The translations under genes and the position numbers were made by a program. 37,932 nucleotides of DNA from a virus. Location of the stretch: positions 1-37,932 of IMG/VR virus record IMGVR_UViG_3300032294_000991. One strand, 5' to 3'. This document shows positions 8,328-16,176 of this stretch, piece by piece. Below the pieces are notes generated by a model. The model did not search any database, had not been told where the DNA came from, and saw only the letters and a list, made by a program, of their open reading frames with translations. Each line of letters starts with the position of its first letter. The first letter of the stretch is position 1.

Positions 8328-8525
8328 TTAGGTAGACTTCTTATTAGAAGTTTTTTCTTCAAGGCTTCTAGAATATTCTTCTGCTGCCTTTTCTTTTTCT
8401 TCTTTTTGCTGAGAATACTGAGTAATTTCAGCTCTTAGTACTGCTACCTGCGTTTCATAATTTGATACAAGTTCGCCAATACGTTGTTGTAAAGCCATAA
8501 TTACTAACTCTGCCTTGTTGTCCAT
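8328..8525 (-). CDS. Small coiled-coil protein
   Basis: 65 residues, almost wholly predicted helical: ALQQRIGELVSNYETQVAVLRAEI shows a heptad-like pattern, followed by a Lys/Glu-rich tail ending KTSNKKST. No membrane segment, no cysteine. AAGGGTGG precedes the ATG. It is the third of three tiny genes following the tail adhesin and is probably co-transcribed with them. It may be a minor structural or assembly protein, but the sequence alone does not decide. Confidence 0.72.
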   Translation of the reverse strand: MDNKAELVIMALQQRIGELVSNYETQVAVLRAEITQYSQQKEEKEKAAEEYSRSLEEKTSNKKST

Positions 8526-8547
8526 TTTATTCCACCCTTTTTATTTA

Positions 8548-8763
8548 TTATACTAGTTTTGCAAGTTCAGACTGCAGTGCTACTTTTTGTGCATTTAAAT
8601 CAGATATTTGATTATTTAATGAGTCAACTTTTTCTGAATCTGGCAATAAAACTGCATTTTCTTCAATTAATGACAGAGTAATATTATATAAAGAATATTC
8701 AACATTTTTGATGTGTTGATATACAATACCTGACTTTTCTTCATTTGTTAAATCTATAGACAT
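8548..8763 (-). CDS. Small coiled-coil protein, paralogue of the next upstream gene
   Basis: 71 residues, helical, ending in a heptad-rich stretch (VDSLNNQISDLNAQKVALQSEL). By eye it shares its plan with the protein encoded at 8795-9016: a T/S-x-x-E-K/R start, a helix with N-V/L-E and Y/F, a short acidic break, then L-xx-QI-xxxx-Q-xxx-L. The two are probably diverged duplicates. A very strong Shine-Dalgarno (AGGAGG) precedes the ATG, and an extended -10 motif (8780-8788) lies just upstream of that. Function unknown; the strong ribosome site suggests substantial expression. Confidence 0.75.
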   Translation of the reverse strand: MSIDLTNEEKSGIVYQHIKNVEYSLYNITLSLIEENAVLLPDSEKVDSLNNQISDLNAQKVALQSELAKLV

Positions 8764-8779
8764 ATTTTCCTCCTATTCT

Positions 8780-8788
8780 ATTATATCA
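8780..8788 (-). promoter_or_regulatory. Extended -10 motif, small coiled-coil gene
   Basis: Minus strand TGATATAAT followed, 6 bases on, by GGAGG of the 8548-8763 gene. Same spacing as the 31215 site. Confidence 0.5.
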
Positions 8789-8794
8789 TAAAGA

Positions 8795-9016
8795 CTAAGA
8801 ACTATACGTTTCTTTTAATTGATTAAGCACTTCTATTTGCTCAGAGTATGTGGCTATCTGCATTCTTAATGCATCCAGACCCTCTTCATCAAATATCCCT
8901 ATACTGTCATGCTCTGACAATAACATTTCGTTATGAAAGATATGTTTTTCAAGATTTAGTATTCTTTGATCAATCATATCTACTCTTTCTGCAGATGATA
9001 GTTGTTCGTATTCCAT
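8795..9016 (-). CDS. Small coiled-coil protein downstream of the tail adhesin
   Basis: 73 residues, helical and acidic, with a central break (SIGIFDEEG) between two helices; paralogue by eye of the 8548-8763 product. Strong Shine-Dalgarno AAAGGAGAT before the ATG at 9016, 20 bases after the adhesin stop. Position at the 3' end of the tail-fibre region is compatible with a small tail-fibre chaperone or virion decoration, but there is no diagnostic motif. Not a holin: no hydrophobic membrane-length segment is present. Confidence 0.75.
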   Translation of the reverse strand: MEYEQLSSAERVDMIDQRILNLEKHIFHNEMLLSEHDSIGIFDEEGLDALRMQIATYSEQIEVLNQLKETYSS

Positions 9017-9036
9017 TTTTATCTCCTTTAATTATC

Positions 9037-11865
9037 CTATGGATAAACCGTTGTAGTTGTTGTGTCTGATCCACGCTTGACTCTAGATGTTCTAGTTGTA
9101 CCTGCTGTTCCAGTAGCACTTGCTCCAGAATATGGTGTTACCTCAACATAATACCAGTTTGAAGTAGTTGTATTTCTTGAGCTAAAATCTGCAACAAGTG
9201 TTCCAGATGTGCTTTGAACACTTGGTGATGCAAGTGCTGTCCATGGACCCGTTGATGATACTGCTGATCTATAAAGCATTATGCTTAAAGATGCAGCATT
9301 AGTGCTTGTAATTGTAAATCTAATATATGGGGCTGATGCATTTCCTAGTCCAAGTGCAGTTATTTGAGTAACATTTGGAACAATAGCTGTCCATCTAGCA
9401 TACATTGTAATACTTGATGGAGGATTAAATGATCCTCCAGAGGCTATTGGTCCGTACAAAGAATCTCCAGATGGCGTATCTCTATATCCAGCAAATGTAA
9501 ATCCAGCTCTTGTTCCTGGTGAAGGAGCAGTGTGTGATGTTCCAGCATTGAATGGACCAGTTGTTCCTCCACCTGTACCACCGTTTGCATTCCATGTTAC
9601 AGTGTATTGTGGCACTGATGTTGTAAGGCTATATCCAGCAGATGCAGTATTTCCTGTAGAAGATGTCACTGTAACAGTTCCAGTATAGGTAGTTCCTGCT
9701 GTAAGTCCAGTTCTTGATATAGATGTTGTAGTAGTACCTGTACCGCTAAATGCTCCAGTGGAACTAAAACTTGCTTGATTTGTTGAAGTCCAGTTAATTG
9801 TTCCTGTTGTTTGTGTTACACCAGTATTTGCCCCCATTGTTATTGTTGGTATTATTGGAGTAACAGTCCATATAGCAAAAAAAGTTATATTTGCTGTTGG
9901 AGTATAGCTGCCACCTGCTGCAAGTAATATAGGGTCTCCTCCAGACAGTGGGTTTCTCCATGTTGAAAAAGTAAACCCACTTCGTGTTGGAGTAGGAGCA
10001 GTAACAGAGTTACCAGCATTTACTGTGACTGATGTTGGTGACACTGTTCCACCGTTTGCATCCCAAGTAACTGTATACTGAACTAGTGTTGCTGAACCAG
10101 TTGTTTGTGCTGAGCCATTATTGTAGCCAGTTCTAGTGGTTGTAACAGTTACCGTTGCGCTTTGGCCATTAGAAAGTCCACTTACAGTAAATGCTCTAGT
10201 GCTTCCAGAAGGGGAACTAAAAGAAACTGAACCAGCGCTAGTAGATATTCCAAAAGTATAGTTTGCATCAAAGTTTGTTACTGACCCAGTAAATCCACCA
10301 ACAGTTGATGAGTTTGCTCCAAATGTTGGAGTTAAAGCAGGCCCAAAAGGCGTTCTTTGGCTTACAGTGTTTGATGCGGTTCCACCTAGGTTAATAGCTG
10401 TGACTGTTGTACTATAACTACGATCTGGTGCTAATCCAGATGGTGATACCACAGTTGCTGTAGTTCCATTTGCTGAGAACACAGAAATACCACTAACTGA
10501 CTCAAATACGCTAACGTTATATGATGTGGCTCCAGCAGATGACCAAGACACTGTAAAGCTGTTAAATGTTACATTAGTATAAGTGATAGTGGGTGTTGCT
10601 GGAGGTGGTGGAGGAGTTGTAAAAGAAGATCCCGCTAGTGTTGCTGTATCACCACTTGATGAAGTAATTGTTAGCGTAGGAGTGTATGTAGTGCTTGATG
10701 ATAAAGATATTGATGCAGATGTTGCTGTTGTTCCAGTAAATGGTGTGCCGCTTGCACCTGGGATAGATAAAGAATATGATGATTGATTACTTGATGTCCA
10801 TGATATTGTTGCACCTGAAGAAGTTATGGAGCCTGCTGTTGGACCACTATTAATAGTTGGTATTACAAATGACCCAGTAGATACTGCTGTTCCGCTACCA
10901 CTTGCATTAACTGCTCTGACTTGAAATGTATTGGTTCCAGAAAGTCCAGTCAGGCTAACTGATGTTGAAGATCCATTGTTAGTCCAACCTAAATTATTTA
11001 ACTGATATTCGTACGATGCGACTGCTCCACCTGTATTAGGTGCTGACCATGAAAAAGTTTTTGATCCTGCATTTCCAGTTGATCTAGTTAAGTTTGTTAC
11101 TGGTCCAGGCACACCTGCTAATGTTGTTATATTGGAAGCAATTAATGCGGTACCAACAATATTCACAAAATTGTATGGATATATTACAATATCATATGTA
11201 GTATTTGGCAATAAGTTTTCTACCAATACTGGACTTATTGGTGTGTTTACTGTTGTACTTGATACAAGACCAGAAGGTCCATATGCTTCTACTATATAAT
11301 ATTTTAAAGCAAAATTAGAGGTAAATGGTACACTTATGCTTGTTGAAGTAGCAACTATTGGAGCACCAGTATGAGACATGACAGCATTAGCAACAGAAAT
11401 TTCAATTGCACTGCTTGCCTCAGTTGTTGTTTCATTAGATATAGAGTTAAAGGCTTTTACTACAAATCTAAAAAATGTTGATGATTGATTTAAAACAAAA
11501 TGATCCTCCAACAATATAAGAGTTTTTGTATTGAATGACCCAGAAGATGGGTTTGCTATAAACTCAAAAGAAGTAACATCGCTCCAAGGACCATTTACGG
11601 TACTAGACTTTTCAAACTTAGAATCAAAGATATCTCCTGAATCCCAATGATAATTTTTTCCAGTCAGTGTTGCTGGGTATTGTGAACTATTTGATGATAT
11701 TTCTAATGAAGAATCTGGTTGTGGGCCTGGTTTACCAAAAAATATTTTCCAAATTGAGCCAGTTTTAATATATCCCTTAGATATATTTTTCCAAGCACTT
11801 CCAGTCTTTAGCTTAAAAGAAGCAATATCTTTCCACTCACTACCCACCTTTAGTTTAATTGTCAT
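9037..11865 (-). CDS. Repeat-rich tail adhesin with InlB-type B repeats
   Basis: 942-residue probable receptor-binding or accessory fibre protein at the tail tip. Order: three 14-residue repeats at the N-terminus (LKVGSEWKDI, LKTGSAWKNI, IKTGSIWKIF; residues 5-42), probably the virion-anchoring part; a Gly-Pro linker; a series of fibronectin type III-like and other Ser/Thr-rich beta domains (about 50-590) with a PPPPP linker near 420; then two InlB B-repeat-like (Flg_new) domains at 597-667 and 754-826, each beginning YTVTW-[DN]-ANGG and ending near the W-T pair. Between them lies a module (TSTNQAS...) that repeats one near 340-425 (TSSNQSS). The Thr-rich C-terminus ends in VYP. Such low-complexity beta-repeat adhesins usually bind cell-surface sugars. 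No Shine-Dalgarno is obvious; the start lies 12 bases after the previous stop. Confidence 0.85.
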   Translation of the reverse strand: MTIKLKVGSEWKDIASFKLKTGSAWKNISKGYIKTGSIWKIFFGKPGPQPDSSLEISSNSSQYPATLTGKNYHWDSGDIFDSKFEKSSTVNGPWSDVTSFEFIANPSSGSFNTKTLILLEDHFVLNQSSTFFRFVVKAFNSISNETTTEASSAIEISVANAVMSHTGAPIVATSTSISVPFTSNFALKYYIVEAYGPSGLVSSTTVNTPISPVLVENLLPNTTYDIVIYPYNFVNIVGTALIASNITTLAGVPGPVTNLTRSTGNAGSKTFSWSAPNTGGAVASYEYQLNNLGWTNNGSSTSVSLTGLSGTNTFQVRAVNASGSGTAVSTGSFVIPTINSGPTAGSITSSGATISWTSSNQSSYSLSIPGASGTPFTGTTATSASISLSSSTTYTPTLTITSSSGDTATLAGSSFTTPPPPPATPTITYTNVTFNSFTVSWSSAGATSYNVSVFESVSGISVFSANGTTATVVSPSGLAPDRSYSTTVTAINLGGTASNTVSQRTPFGPALTPTFGANSSTVGGFTGSVTNFDANYTFGISTSAGSVSFSSPSGSTRAFTVSGLSNGQSATVTVTTTRTGYNNGSAQTTGSATLVQYTVTWDANGGTVSPTSVTVNAGNSVTAPTPTRSGFTFSTWRNPLSGGDPILLAAGGSYTPTANITFFAIWTVTPIIPTITMGANTGVTQTTGTINWTSTNQASFSSTGAFSGTGTTTTSISRTGLTAGTTYTGTVTVTSSTGNTASAGYSLTTSVPQYTVTWNANGGTGGGTTGPFNAGTSHTAPSPGTRAGFTFAGYRDTPSGDSLYGPIASGGSFNPPSSITMYARWTAIVPNVTQITALGLGNASAPYIRFTITSTNAASLSIMLYRSAVSSTGPWTALASPSVQSTSGTLVADFSSRNTTTSNWYYVEVTPYSGASATGTAGTTRTSRVKRGSDTTTTTVYP
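9388..9606 (-). repeat. Second InlB-type B repeat (coding)
   Basis: Encodes residues 754-826 of the adhesin: YTVTWNANGG, a glycine-rich turn, AGTSHTAPSPGTRAGFTFAGY, and closing SSITMYARWT. This is the Listeria-Bacteroides repeat pattern (Flg_new) usually seen in bacterial surface proteins. Confidence 0.8.
9865..10077 (-). repeat. First InlB-type B repeat (coding)
   Basis: Encodes residues 597-667: YTVTWDANGG, NAGNSVTAPTPTRSGFTFSTW, closing ANITFFAIWT. Clearly homologous to the repeat at 9388-9606, about 85 residues apart. Confidence 0.8.
11740..11853 (-). repeat. Three tandem 14-residue repeats (coding)
   Basis: Residues 5-14, 19-28 and 33-42 of the adhesin read [LI]K-x-GS-x-WK-x-[IF] with an exact 14-residue period. 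The invariant Gly, Ser, Trp and Lys suggest a small repeated binding or trimerisation element at the virion-proximal end. Confidence 0.8.
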
Positions 11866-11877
11866 ATTATAAACCTA

Positions 11878-14800
11878 TTATGGTGTATACACCAATAATA
11901 CCGATCCACTTGTAGCATCTGGAAAAGCATTAGGATTAGATGCAAATTGATTTACAGTAATAGTAAACATATTTCTTAGTCCACCAGAGCGGTAGTCTTG
12001 TGCAGAGCCACTATAGTCTCCAGATATTTCTGCATTTTTGGCTACTTCAACCTGTCTTCCTTCTTGTCCTAAATAAATTCTTGATATATTCGCTACCGTA
12101 TCTGTTGTCAAAATGTTTTGCTGACTAGAAGTATTTTTAATTGAAAAAGCTGAACCTTCACTTTGAATATCATAACTTCCAACTCTTATTTTGCCACCAC
12201 TAGATAGATTTATTAATGCAGTTCCAGTTGCAGTTATTGCTGCTGTATTAGTATCTCCAGTAACACTCCAACCATTAACTAATTCCTCAGTAGTTGGACT
12301 ATAGTATCCAAATCCACCAAGCTGAGCCTTTATTGTTCCTCTGATTGTTGCATTATTGGCAGTTAGCAATCCTGATCTTGTAATAGATGTGCTAGGTGTT
12401 TCTCCTGCTACCCCTGCTGAAAAAACATTGGTGCCAGTTCCAAGCTCTACCCTAAAGTTTGTAGAAACATCTATTACGCCAGTTATCTGTATATATTTGT
12501 TTGTTGAATCAAGAACAAACTGCTCTGATCTATCTCTAATTTTTGTAGAATCTACAACCCATCCACCGATTAATGCTGCTTGAGTAAAAAATGAAATTGC
12601 ATTAGGAAGTGTTCCAACAGATGGTTGGCTTCCTATTGGTATGTTTCCTGATGATATTGGAGTATTAAGCATAGCAGTAAGTGTTACATTGCTTGCACCA
12701 ATTGAGGCTAATCCCTTATCATTAATAAGAACACTTGTACTTGTTGGACTTGTACCAGTGTAGAATGTGCCAGACTCTACCTGAAAATTACCTATAATCT
12801 TTCCAGATGTTGCTTCTACGTACCCATTAATTTGTGCACCTGTTGCATACATTGTTCCTGCAGATGTTACGTGAAATCCAGAAGCCAAATTTGTTGGTGG
12901 AGCACCAATATCTATACCACCACCAGATATCTGTACGTTGCTTGCAAAGACTCTACCAGTTCTGTCTACTGCAAACTGTGTTGTATCTCCACCAGCAGAT
13001 GTACTTCCAGAATAAAATTTGTAGAGTCCAGTTGATGATAAACCAGCATATTTTCCAGATGTTGGATCTAGCTTTTCTATTTTACTTGGAGCAATAACCC
13101 AATCTGCAATATTTCCAGCATTTGCAGTTATAGCACCATTGGTTGTATCAAGAGAGACTTGATTTGTTCCTTTGCGAATCAGCAAGCCATCTCTATTAAA
13201 GATAAATCCATCGCCAGTTAAGTTTCCTGGGCTTGTTGTTACATTTCCACTGTAGATAGATGCTCCAGTTGTAGTTAAAGCAACATTGCCTGCAAACTCT
13301 CCACCTTGTGCAATTATATTGCCATCAATTGTAAAGTCTTGTCCATCCCACAGCAAATAATTGTCAGTAGACCCACCAACCTTTAATCTTGCGCTATCTG
13401 AACTATTTAAGAACCAGTAGTTGCTATCATCAAAAAATAAACCACGTTTTGTTCCAGTTATACCCGTTGAGTTTGTTGGATCAACTCCCTGACCAAATTG
13501 AAAACTACCTGCAGTTATATAATCTGTAATTGCTGGTGTTCCAGATATAGATGTATCTGTAAAAGAAATATAGTCTGTAGATGTATTATTGTATTGATCA
13601 TATGTTGCAATTCCTATTTTATATGTTGCGCCAACTGATAAACCCTGAAGTTTATATGACAGTGTTCCTGTAGGTATATTTGCTTGATCTATTGGATAAT
13701 CTACATGAGAGTACACTGGATTAGATGTATCTGTTGTGAATCTAATTCTATACCCTCGTAAACTAGTTTCTGTAACAGCAGACCAAGAAAGATTTATATA
13801 GCCATTAAATCCAAGAGTTCCGCTAGAATCAATTCCTGAAGATGTTGACATTCCAGTTTGAGAAACATTTCCTGGTCCAGTTATGTCAACAGTAACTGGA
13901 GAAAGTGGAACAACTATTTGCTCTGCAGAATAATTAGAGGGATTTTCAAAATCATCATAATATCTTATAAGCAGATATGTGTTTTGGTATATAGTAGATG
14001 AAATATTTGCTGGACTTGTTCCAGAATAGACAATTCCATAGCCTGTAATTGATCCAGACACTTGGCTTGTAAAGTTGTTGTTAACAGTTATCTGGCTTCC
14101 TGATACTGATGTTATGTATGTATTTTCTGGTATACCAGTTCCGACTACAACATATCCAACAAGTGGAGAAACAGAAGCGCCCTTATTAGATATAATGCTT
14201 GAAAGAGTTACAGTGTTAGAGCCAGAAGAACCACCTGATGCATAAACTCCAGTAAATGAATCATACGCTGTTACTCCAGACCAGCTTGTATATTTTTGAT
14301 ATACTTCTGCATATACTGCCCCAGCAGGCAGTGTGTAAGAAACACTATAACCATTAACTAGTGCAGTTGTTGTAAATGTTGGTGTGATTCCAAGAAGAGG
14401 GTTTGGTCTTTGTGCAACAGTAAAGCCTACTCCACTAGATCTGTTATCTGCTGCATCTATACTTTTTAATATACCAGTGTAGGATGAGTAATGCGATCCA
14501 AATTGTGCAAATAAATCTGCTTTTGTAATTGTATAGGTTTGATTAAGAGACAGTCCAGTTGGAAAAGCATAAAAATACCCTACAGAAGAATTGGGTGCTG
14601 TTAGTCCAACCTGAAATCTAGACCCTGCATCTGTTGCTGGCAAAGTATAGTTAATAATAAGATTATCACCAGACCAAGTTCCCGTGACAGCAGTTACTTC
14701 ATTTGGTGGAACTAAGTCTGCAGATATTGGATTAGTTGGTGTTATTTTAACTGCATTTGAGTATGGTCCGTATAAACCTGATCCACTTGTATACCGTGCT

Positions 14801-15588
14801 TTTACCCATCGTGGTGATGTTGTTGGGGTAAGAACGTTAGCTGGCTTGATATTGCTTAGATATACCTGCTGATATCCAGTAGATGGTGCGGTTCCTGCAT
14901 CTGAAACTATTTCTTCTACTGATAAAAATTCATATGGTTTAGTACATACATCCGTCAATATTACACTATATCCCATTGGAATACTTGTAACAGTAATTAT
15001 TGGTGTGCATAAGTCTACAACATAAACTGGAATATCTGTTAATATTCCTTCTGGACCAAGACCTCCATCTTTGTCAAGTGCCCTTACTCTAAATTCAGTA
15101 AATGTTGTTTGAAAAATACCAAAATATTTTGTATTGTCAGCATAGTAAAAAATAACTTCTTGAGTAGCAGAATCTGAATTTAGTTTAGTAGAGTATAGTC
15201 TTGGTGTAATTGAGGTTCCATCAGAAAGTGTATACTCAAAACTATTTACTGTAGTATTTTCTGAAAGATCTAAATCTATATCAAAAGAAAACACTAATGC
15301 TGGGCCAGAATCTAGTTCTTGCCACTCTGCTGAAAGATTAGTTATTTCACCTGGAATCTTTTCAACTATTTTTTTATTGGTATTCTTATCTTCTTTTTTT
15401 GATCCGTCTGTTACTTTTGAACCGCCAAGAACTAAAGACTTTCCATCAAGACCAATGATATCAATTTCTGAACCTTGGCGAGAAAGGGTTTGTTTTATTT
15501 TATCCCATGATACTCTTGGGTCATCAGCATCAATAGATATAGTTGGATTTTTTGCAACAGACTTGTTGCTTCTATATTTTGATGTCAA
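11878..15588 (-). CDS. Long tail fibre / minor tail protein with FN3-like domains
   Basis: 1236 residues, probably the central fibre or receptor-binding protein following the hub. The N-terminal 90 residues are polar and Lys-rich with SRQGSEIDIIGLDGKSLVLGG. Several fibronectin type III-like domains follow (for example around 590-700, LSWSAVTETSLRGYRIRF and LSVGATYKIGIATYD). The last third is typical of siphovirus fibres: NYLLWDGQDFTIDGNIIAQGG, then repeated units such as GNIADWVIAPSKI, LIGGWVVDSTKI and LVNGWSVTG, which look like stacked beta units. The start codon is TTG at 15588 with GGTGATCAA upstream; no ATG occurs near the N-terminus, so TTG is the only sensible start. It begins 12 bases after the lectin-like gene and ends 12 bases before the adhesin. 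Confidence 0.85.
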   Translation of the reverse strand: MTSKYRSNKSVAKNPTISIDADDPRVSWDKIKQTLSRQGSEIDIIGLDGKSLVLGGSKVTDGSKKEDKNTNKKIVEKIPGEITNLSAEWQELDSGPALVFSFDIDLDLSENTTVNSFEYTLSDGTSITPRLYSTKLNSDSATQEVIFYYADNTKYFGIFQTTFTEFRVRALDKDGGLGPEGILTDIPVYVVDLCTPIITVTSIPMGYSVILTDVCTKPYEFLSVEEIVSDAGTAPSTGYQQVYLSNIKPANVLTPTTSPRWVKARYTSGSGLYGPYSNAVKITPTNPISADLVPPNEVTAVTGTWSGDNLIINYTLPATDAGSRFQVGLTAPNSSVGYFYAFPTGLSLNQTYTITKADLFAQFGSHYSSYTGILKSIDAADNRSSGVGFTVAQRPNPLLGITPTFTTTALVNGYSVSYTLPAGAVYAEVYQKYTSWSGVTAYDSFTGVYASGGSSGSNTVTLSSIISNKGASVSPLVGYVVVGTGIPENTYITSVSGSQITVNNNFTSQVSGSITGYGIVYSGTSPANISSTIYQNTYLLIRYYDDFENPSNYSAEQIVVPLSPVTVDITGPGNVSQTGMSTSSGIDSSGTLGFNGYINLSWSAVTETSLRGYRIRFTTDTSNPVYSHVDYPIDQANIPTGTLSYKLQGLSVGATYKIGIATYDQYNNTSTDYISFTDTSISGTPAITDYITAGSFQFGQGVDPTNSTGITGTKRGLFFDDSNYWFLNSSDSARLKVGGSTDNYLLWDGQDFTIDGNIIAQGGEFAGNVALTTTGASIYSGNVTTSPGNLTGDGFIFNRDGLLIRKGTNQVSLDTTNGAITANAGNIADWVIAPSKIEKLDPTSGKYAGLSSTGLYKFYSGSTSAGGDTTQFAVDRTGRVFASNVQISGGGIDIGAPPTNLASGFHVTSAGTMYATGAQINGYVEATSGKIIGNFQVESGTFYTGTSPTSTSVLINDKGLASIGASNVTLTAMLNTPISSGNIPIGSQPSVGTLPNAISFFTQAALIGGWVVDSTKIRDRSEQFVLDSTNKYIQITGVIDVSTNFRVELGTGTNVFSAGVAGETPSTSITRSGLLTANNATIRGTIKAQLGGFGYYSPTTEELVNGWSVTGDTNTAAITATGTALINLSSGGKIRVGSYDIQSEGSAFSIKNTSSQQNILTTDTVANISRIYLGQEGRQVEVAKNAEISGDYSGSAQDYRSGGLRNMFTITVNQFASNPNAFPDATSGSVLLVYTP

Positions 15589-15600
15589 TTGATCACCAAA

Positions 15601-16131
15601 TTATTTTGGACCTGTTGCTGACCAATTAAGATAAAACTTAGCATCAATAGTTGATGCTCTTTTTGCAGAGTTTGTCTCATTTGGTGTAGCTATTGCTCTA
15701 TTAACTCTAAAGCTAAATCTTTCAGGAGTTACAGCAAATATATTAAATATAAAATCATAGTGCTTGTCATCAAGAGCTGTAATATCTGCATGCCCAAACT
15801 GTATTGATGCAGTTATAATTGGCCTTGCTCCAAACACTGATTGACCATTTTCTGCAAAATCAATAGTGCCATAATAAATTTGATCATAAGATATTGATGA
15901 CATTACGTCTGAATCAAGTTTCGTTCGTCCATACAGTATCTTCTGTGCTCCTGGATCAAAAGAATTAACAAAGTCATTCTCTCCATTAAAATCAATAACC
16001 TCTGGCAAAGATCCACCTAGATTATTTGTAATTGAACTAATGCTATCGCTGTGCTGATTAACCACATTAATAACCTGATGCCAAGCGGCAAGGTCAATGA
16101 CTTGTGGATCTGATATTTTTACATATGGCAT
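15601..16131 (-). CDS. Minor tail protein with H-type lectin-like C-terminus
   Basis: 176 residues. The first 45 form a helix (QVIDLAAWHQVINVVNQHSDSISSITNNL), suitable for trimerisation or virion attachment. The rest (about 80-176) resembles an H-type lectin fold: GTIDFAENGQSVFGARPIITASIQFG, then FIFNIFAVTPERFSFRV, and the closing FYLNWSATGP, which matches the W-x-A-x-G ending of H-lectin domains. If so, it would bind host glycans. The ATG has AGGAGATAATC upstream and an extended -10 motif (16152-16160) in the 45-base gap before it. It lies between tail hub and fibre, consistent with a tip protein. The lectin call is by eye and moderate in certainty. Confidence 0.75.
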   Translation of the reverse strand: MPYVKISDPQVIDLAAWHQVINVVNQHSDSISSITNNLGGSLPEVIDFNGENDFVNSFDPGAQKILYGRTKLDSDVMSSISYDQIYYGTIDFAENGQSVFGARPIITASIQFGHADITALDDKHYDFIFNIFAVTPERFSFRVNRAIATPNETNSAKRASTIDAKFYLNWSATGPK

Positions 16132-16151
16132 GATTATCTCCTATTCTATTA

Positions 16152-16160
16152 ATTATACCA
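16152..16160 (-). promoter_or_regulatory. Extended -10 motif, lectin-like gene
   Basis: Minus strand TGGTATAAT in the 45-base gap after the tail hub gene. A small inverted repeat (ACAGG/CCTGT, 16160-16174) lies directly upstream. The bases TAATAGAATAGGAG that follow are identical to those after the 8780 site. Confidence 0.55.
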
Positions 16161-16176
16161 CAGGCGATACCTGTAT

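Noticed and set aside
8328-9016. Holin or lysis genes among the tiny genes after the adhesin
   Set aside because: None has a membrane-length hydrophobic segment; all are polar coiled coils.
9037-15588. CRISPR-like or other DNA repeat array
   Set aside because: The repetitive Thr/Ser/Gly-rich DNA is coding in one long frame with diverged protein repeats; no regular identical direct repeats with spacers.
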